Source: a virus. Taken from it: a stretch of 23,895 nucleotides of DNA. The stretch lies in the IMG/VR virus record IMGVR_UViG_3300037502_000941, positions 1 through 23,895 of that record. One strand, 5' to 3'. Both the position numbers and the translations under genes were made by a program. This document shows, piece after piece, positions 20,974 through 23,895 of this stretch (its first letter is position 1; every line of letters begins with the position of its first letter). The notes below the pieces were generated by a model. That model had not been told where the DNA came from. It worked only from the letters and a program-made list of their open reading frames with translations, and did no database searches.

Positions 20974-22017
20974 TTAAGAACCACATTCCGAAAACACCTC
21001 ACAGCTTTCACCGCCAAGTAAGTCAAGTTGGTATGTATATTCATCTGCATCGTTTTTTATAGTTCCGTTCCAGCTTTTAGCTTCTTCAAGTATTTGCAAT
21101 GTGCTTCTGTTTTTTCTAAAAAATGTTCTGTCTTTGGGTATAAATTCCTTTCTTTCGCACGTTTCAACATAACCTATCAATTCTTCATCTTCTTCTCCCT
21201 CATAAATATAAATTGGCTTACCTATTTCCATTGGCTCGTTTTTTTCAATAGTGCCGTTTATTAAATAAAAATCAGGGTATTCTTTTCCAAACTCGTTCCC
21301 CACTCTCGGATATTTTCGTTCCATTTCAGCCATAAATTCAAATGCTTTTGGGTTTTCTTGTGCAATTTGATACAGCTTCTTATCTGCCTTTTTCCAACAA
21401 GTCGCACAATTACCTTGATACCCTTTTAATTCTAATCTAAAAGGCATTGAACGCCAATAAAAGTTTATCATTGGCTTTGTTGCAGGTATCATTTTGCTGC
21501 TTATTAACGGATATATAAAGCCCATTTCTTTAGCTTTTGCGTTCATTCTATCTGCCTCGTCTTGCCTTATACCTATCGCTGTATGATACTTTTCACCATT
21601 AAACCAATCTTTGCCAAATGCCTTTATTGGCGCTTGCTTTAATTCCCTCGTGCAGTGTGGAAATGCCTGATTTGGTATTCCGTATTTTTTAATTATTGCT
21701 TCAAAAGGTTCACCTTTTCTGCTTGCATTATCAAAATCGGTTCTATAAAATCCAGTTCCTTTTCTTATGCCTTGTTGCACATCGGCTTCAACCCATTGCA
21801 CATTTAATTTAAAGTGTTTATCGCATCGCTCCACAAATTCAAGTGTTTGCTCATTCTCTAATCCTGTATTTGCAAACACAAACACAATATTTTCATAGCC
21901 ATATTCTTCATAATGGTTGTTTAACCATTGTGCCATAAAAGCGGAAGTTTCACCGCCTGAAAATGAAACGAGAAGATTTTTTGCCCCCGCTTCGCTATTT
22001 TTTATTTTTTCTTTCAT
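20974..22017 (-). CDS. PAPS-reductase-family PP-loop protein
   Basis: The 347-residue protein carries the PP-loop ATP-pyrophosphatase motif VSFSGGETSAFMAQWL (about 17-32). Further family landmarks are IVFVFANTGLENEQTLEFVE, the cysteine motif FPHCTRELKQAPI and AIGIRQDEADRM, with a second cysteine pair NCATCWKKADKK. This is the phosphoadenosine phosphosulphate reductase superfamily, whose phage members are common but mostly of unknown substrate; some related enzymes modify DNA with sulphur (DndC). A free sulphate-assimilation role is unlikely for a phage gene beside capsid genes. It is clearly AT-richer than its neighbours and lies between attC-like repeats, which points to acquisition. Start ATG 22017 follows an A-rich leader. 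Confidence 0.88.
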   Translation of the reverse strand: MKEKIKNSEAGAKNLLVSFSGGETSAFMAQWLNNHYEEYGYENIVFVFANTGLENEQTLEFVERCDKHFKLNVQWVEADVQQGIRKGTGFYRTDFDNASRKGEPFEAIIKKYGIPNQAFPHCTRELKQAPIKAFGKDWFNGEKYHTAIGIRQDEADRMNAKAKEMGFIYPLISSKMIPATKPMINFYWRSMPFRLELKGYQGNCATCWKKADKKLYQIAQENPKAFEFMAEMERKYPRVGNEFGKEYPDFYLINGTIEKNEPMEIGKPIYIYEGEEDEELIGYVETCERKEFIPKDRTFFRKNRSTLQILEEAKSWNGTIKNDADEYTYQLDLLGGESCEVFSECGS

Positions 22018-22054
22018 TGCTTCGATTTTTGTTTATTCTTAATAAATTCCGCCA

Positions 22055-22122
22055 GCCTATAACAGCACCTTAGCGTCAGCTTCGTTTCTCAGCCGAACGC
22101 CAAGCTGCAAAACGTTATAGGC
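22055..22122 (-). repeat. Complete attC-like inverted-repeat site between two accessory genes
   Basis: The gap of 97 bases between the 70-residue gene and the PP-loop gene is filled by a nested inverted repeat. Outer boxes GCCTATAAC and GTTATAGGC (22055-22063 and 22114-22122) are a perfect 9-base pair. Inside them CAGCTT (22077-22082) and AAGCTG (22102-22107) pair around a 19-base loop. The outer box contains the stop codon of the upstream gene. Two nested pairs, an asymmetric spacer and contact with a gene stop are the features of integron attC recombination sites. No integrase gene is in the window. Confidence 0.6.
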
Positions 22123-22327
22123 AATCCTTGCAGTACTTCCAATCAACGACTTGTTCCCCATCCTGAAAGGTTTTACTTCCTGCGTATGAATACCAACCAT
22201 CATCGTAATAAACAACCTCATACCATTTCGATTTACCTAAGTCGTTTATGTGTTCTATTTTCGCAAGAATAGGACTGCCTATAACATCAGGTATATTCAA
22301 TTGCGGGTTTTGTGCTAAATTTGACAT
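22115..22327 (-). CDS. Hypothetical cassette protein, 70 residues
   Basis: A short protein starting MSNLAQNPQLNIPDVIGSPI, with a beta-rich centre (KWYEVVYYDDGWYSYAGSKT, FQDGEQVVDWKYCKDCL). It resembles short, function-unknown proteins of Bacteroidota with the 'W.EVVY.....W.SYAGS.TF..GE.V..WKY' pattern. The TAA lies inside the outer box of the attC-like site, the usual arrangement for a cassette gene. It is AT-rich and preceded by an A/T-rich leader of about 85 bases that contains a second, incomplete attC-like hairpin. Confidence 0.72.
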   Translation of the reverse strand: MSNLAQNPQLNIPDVIGSPILAKIEHINDLGKSKWYEVVYYDDGWYSYAGSKTFQDGEQVVDWKYCKDCL

Positions 22328-22376
22328 TTGTTCTATTTATTTAAGTTATTACTAATTTGAAAGTTTGTGCTTTTAA

Positions 22377-22411
22377 GTCCGCAACTAAATATACCTGCGG
22401 AACGTTAGCTG
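22377..22411 (-). repeat. Incomplete attC-like hairpin after the small regulator gene
   Basis: Directly after the TAG of the 53-residue gene the minus strand reads CAGCTAACG (22411-22403). The arms GTTCCGCA (22403-22396) and TGCGGAC (22383-22377) follow around a 12-base loop; one arm has one extra base, as the extrahelical bases of attC sites do. The expected partner of the outer box (CGTTAGCTG on the far side) is absent, so the site appears truncated. Confidence 0.45.
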
Positions 22412-22573
22412 CTATTTTGCCGACCACTCCGAAAGTTTAGACTTGACAATTAATTTCAGTTCATTAACTTTTGACAATGGACAGCGAAAGCTGACCGTTT
22501 TTGTCGGTTCGGTAAATGCCGACTTTCTGCCAGCGTTTGACCTTTTGCCGCCTGATTTCTTTTTCTTAGCCAT
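22412..22573 (-). CDS. Small GRK-motif, ribbon-helix-helix-like DNA-binding protein, 53 residues
   Basis: This short frame starts MAKKKKSGGKRSNAGRKSAF, very basic and AT-hook-like, and continues with TKTVSFRCPLSKVNELKLIV. The order of basic AGRK segment, strand SFRxPLS and helix is that of the protein at 2505-2693, so the two are distant relatives and probably dimeric DNA binders. The ATG overlaps the stop of the 93-residue gene by 8 bases, so the two are translated together. A regulator paired with a second small protein can be an antitoxin-type pair, but the partner shows no toxin motif, so this stays open. The TAG is followed directly by an attC-like box. Confidence 0.72.
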   Translation of the reverse strand: MAKKKKSGGKRSNAGRKSAFTEPTKTVSFRCPLSKVNELKLIVKSKLSEWSAK

Positions 22574-22847
22574 TTTGAAACTTGGTTAAAAGTGAGCGAA
22601 CATCTTGAATTCTATCACGGCTGAATTGTATTAATATATCTCCGTTATCACGATAGACTTGGTTATCCAAATCAGAAGCATCTAATTGAATATTGTCAAC
22701 TATCTTATTCATAAAGTAGTTGAACATTTCAATTTCACTTTCAGTAAAAGAACGGCTCACTTTTTTTGGCTTAGTTCTTACGTGCTTTGGTTCACTATTT
22801 AATGACCAATCACCTGTGTTTCTTTCATTAATTCTACCGTTTTGCAT
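22566..22847 (-). CDS. Hypothetical protein, 93 residues, first gene of the accessory block
   Basis: It starts MQNGRINERNTGDWSLNSEP, then a basic stretch (KHVRTKPKKVSRSFTESEIE) and an acidic helical end (VYRDNGDILIQFSRDRIQDV). No family is recognised and there is no membrane helix. The gene stands behind the best promoter in the window (22872-22902) with a leader of about 20 bases, so the block can be expressed independently of phage late transcription, as is usual for lysogenic-conversion or cargo genes. AT-rich relative to the structural genes. Confidence 0.7.
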   Translation of the reverse strand: MQNGRINERNTGDWSLNSEPKHVRTKPKKVSRSFTESEIEMFNYFMNKIVDNIQLDASDLDNQVYRDNGDILIQFSRDRIQDVRSLLTKFQNG

Positions 22848-22871
22848 ATTGCTTAATTTTGATTTCGTTTA

Positions 22872-22902
22872 CAAAATTACACCTTTATTTTGAACATGCA
22901 AA
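22872..22902 (-). promoter_or_regulatory. Consensus Bacteroidota promoter for the accessory block
   Basis: Minus strand: TTTG (22899-22902), exactly 19 bases, then TAATTTTG (22872-22879). This is a full match to the TTTG-N19-TAnnTTTG consensus of the Bacteroidota primary sigma factor. It lies between a strong terminator and the 93-residue gene. Confidence 0.85.
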
Positions 22903-22926
22903 CTTTTTCAAAAAAATATTTTTCAG

Positions 22927-22957
22927 AAAAAAAAGCCTGCATTTCTGCAAGCCTTTT
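22927..22957 (-). terminator. Rho-independent terminator isolating the accessory block
   Basis: Minus strand: an 11-bp stem with two G-T pairs (AAAAGGCTTGCA / TGCAGGCTTTT) closed by a GAAA tetraloop and followed by eight T. It ends transcription from the small genes at 23015-23895. A further small dyad, AATAGT/ACTATT, is at 22961-22978, and the direct repeat GAACGAATAA/GAACGAATGA lies at 22983-23003; their role is unknown. Confidence 0.88.
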
Positions 22958-23014
22958 CAAATAGTGCCTAAACTATTGGTATGAACGAATAAAGAACGAA
23001 TGAGCTGCAATATA

Positions 23015-23287
23015 CTAAGGCAATTCGATTCTACCAAAAAAAGGTTTATCGCTTACAGACCTTCGCCCCTCGCAGCTCCAAAGCTGCCGCGCCCACCAAT
23101 TCGCCGAGCCTTTCGGAGAAGGGATGCCGTTACTACGAGCGCAGTAAGAATTGCCTGCATCCGTGCCGGGCTTAATCCGATAGCCTTCAGCACCAAAGTG
23201 AATCTCATTGCCGTCATCGTCTACCGCTTTATACTTTTTTCCCGCACGCTCCGATGAGGTGACATTGAAACCTTCATATTGTGGCAT
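23015..23287 (-). CDS. Small conserved-type phage protein, 90 residues
   Basis: The start MPQYEGFNVTSSERAGKKYK is followed by VDDDGNEIHFGAEGYRIKPG and then DAGNSYCARSNGIP and GSANWWARQLWSCEG, ending KPFFGRIELP. The order 'KKYKA...G...I.FG..GY.I.PGT..G.SYCARS.GI....SANW.AR..W.C.GKKS' recalls short phage proteins related to the DUF5754 group, found next to head genes. Function is unknown. It starts 14 bases inside the end of the 53-residue gene and is followed by a terminator. Confidence 0.8.
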   Translation of the reverse strand: MPQYEGFNVTSSERAGKKYKAVDDDGNEIHFGAEGYRIKPGTDAGNSYCARSNGIPSPKGSANWWARQLWSCEGRRSVSDKPFFGRIELP

Positions 23288-23435
23288 GGCTCTCTTTCAT
23301 TAGTTTGTTCTCGAGATATGTAAGCACAATCTCCAACGCTTTGGTAAGTTCGGCAGGGCTTATCATTTGCGATTCATGGCCTTGCCTCCATTCGGCATGG
23401 TGCTTCAGTATCTTATACGCTTGCTTAACGGTCAT
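23274..23435 (-). CDS. Small phage protein, 53 residues
   Basis: A short helical protein starting MTVKQAYKILKHHAEWRQGH and continuing SPAELTKALEIVLTYLENKL. The pattern 'V..AL.IL..H..WR.G.......P.ELG.AID..I..L' is frequent in phage genomes, function unknown. The ATG overlaps the stop of the scaffold-like gene (ATGA), and the stop lies inside the next gene, so translation is coupled on both sides. Confidence 0.75.
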   Translation of the reverse strand: MTVKQAYKILKHHAEWRQGHESQMISPAELTKALEIVLTYLENKLMKESHATI

Positions 23436-23895
23436 TTGGTAAAGAATCGAGGGTTAACACCTTTGATGCGTTTATCTGCTTGACTTTCGAGCGGTGGGAT
23501 GATAGCCTGCCCCGGTCTTGGTACACGCTGCCCGGCTGATGGGTTTTTCTGAATGATGCCAGCCGCCGTAGCTTCTTGAAGCAGCACATCAGATAAGTTC
23601 AGGAATGAGCCCGCTTTCTCTTTTGACTTCAATCGCTCGCCGCTCTTCTTATCCTTAACAAAGATGTTTCCATCGTCCTCTAAATCGATTGCATACTTCT
23701 CGCCGATGGTAGCCTTAAAGCCTTTAATGGTAAACTCATTGACCGATGGGTCGAGCTTGATTGCTGAGAGCTCACGCTCGAATGTGTGGCTTATCTTGCT
23801 TTGCTTCTGCTCCTCTGCCATCTTCTGCTTAAACTGCTCGAATTGATTAATCGCTTCTTGGCGTGCGGTGTCAACTTCGGTCAGTTTGCGCTCAA
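23432..23895 (-). CDS. C-terminal part of a coiled-coil, scaffold-like protein (5' end outside window)
   Basis: The frame is open to the window edge, so the true start lies outside; the ATG at 23821 is internal. The visible part begins ERKLTEVDTARQEAINQFEQ and continues FKQKMAEEQKQ, a charged coiled coil. A compact domain follows (NEFTIKGFKATIGEKYAIDL, then VKDKKSGERLKSKEK) and the tail ends PLESQADKRIKGVNPRFF. A coiled-coil gene a few genes upstream of the capsid gene is the usual place for a scaffold protein, which is the best guess. The alternative is a head-associated decoration or protease-linked protein. Confidence 0.62.
   Translation of the reverse strand, partial: ERKLTEVDTARQEAINQFEQFKQKMAEEQKQSKISHTFERELSAIKLDPSVNEFTIKGFKATIGEKYAIDLEDDGNIFVKDKKSGERLKSKEKAGSFLNLSDVLLQEATAAGIIQKNPSAGQRVPRPGQAIIPPLESQADKRIKGVNPRFFTK

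Overview
The window is a segment of a double-stranded DNA bacteriophage (or prophage) genome whose host is most likely a Bacteroidota bacterium. The host call rests on three things. Several leaders carry Bacteroidota-type promoters (TTTG or TTG, about 19 bases, TAnnTTTG). Start codons sit behind A-rich leaders rather than consistent Shine-Dalgarno sites. Many small proteins resemble families I know from Bacteroidota phages. Every gene I can support is on the minus strand, so the biological order runs from high to low coordinates.

Layout in the direction of transcription. 23895-23015: end of a coiled-coil, possibly scaffold-like protein and two small phage proteins, closed by a strong terminator. 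22902-20836: an AT-rich accessory block of four genes (a 93-residue protein, a ribbon-helix-helix-like protein, a 70-residue protein and a PAPS-reductase-family PP-loop protein). It has its own promoter and integron-attC-like inverted repeats placed directly at the gene stops. 20729-19606: probable major capsid protein with a predicted -1 ribosomal frameshift at its stop, then a terminator. 19556-13478: virion, tail-fibre and receptor-binding genes. 13478-11002: lysis region with a GH24 endolysin, a holin-like protein, two further membrane proteins, and an unexpected PAS plus histidine-phosphoacceptor protein that has no ATPase domain. 10935-1905: an early/replication block behind a clear promoter, with a possible SSB-like protein, a PD-(D/E)XK nuclease, an HNH nuclease gene broken by an in-frame TAA, a zinc-ribbon DEAD/DEAH helicase, a primase-helicase, an array of GTTGCCAC repeats that may be a replication origin, a VRR-NUC nuclease and a small regulator. 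1901-1: packaging (small and large terminase), running into a gene cut by the window edge.

Most neighbours overlap by 1-28 bases or are separated by a few bases, as in phage operons. The four points most worth following are the orphan PAS/phosphoacceptor protein inside the lysis cassette, the predicted frameshift at the capsid stop, the attC-like cassette block, and the GTTGCCAC repeat array beside the primase. No tRNA, rRNA, CRISPR array, integrase or transposase was seen. Function calls come from motif recognition by eye; no database search was run.
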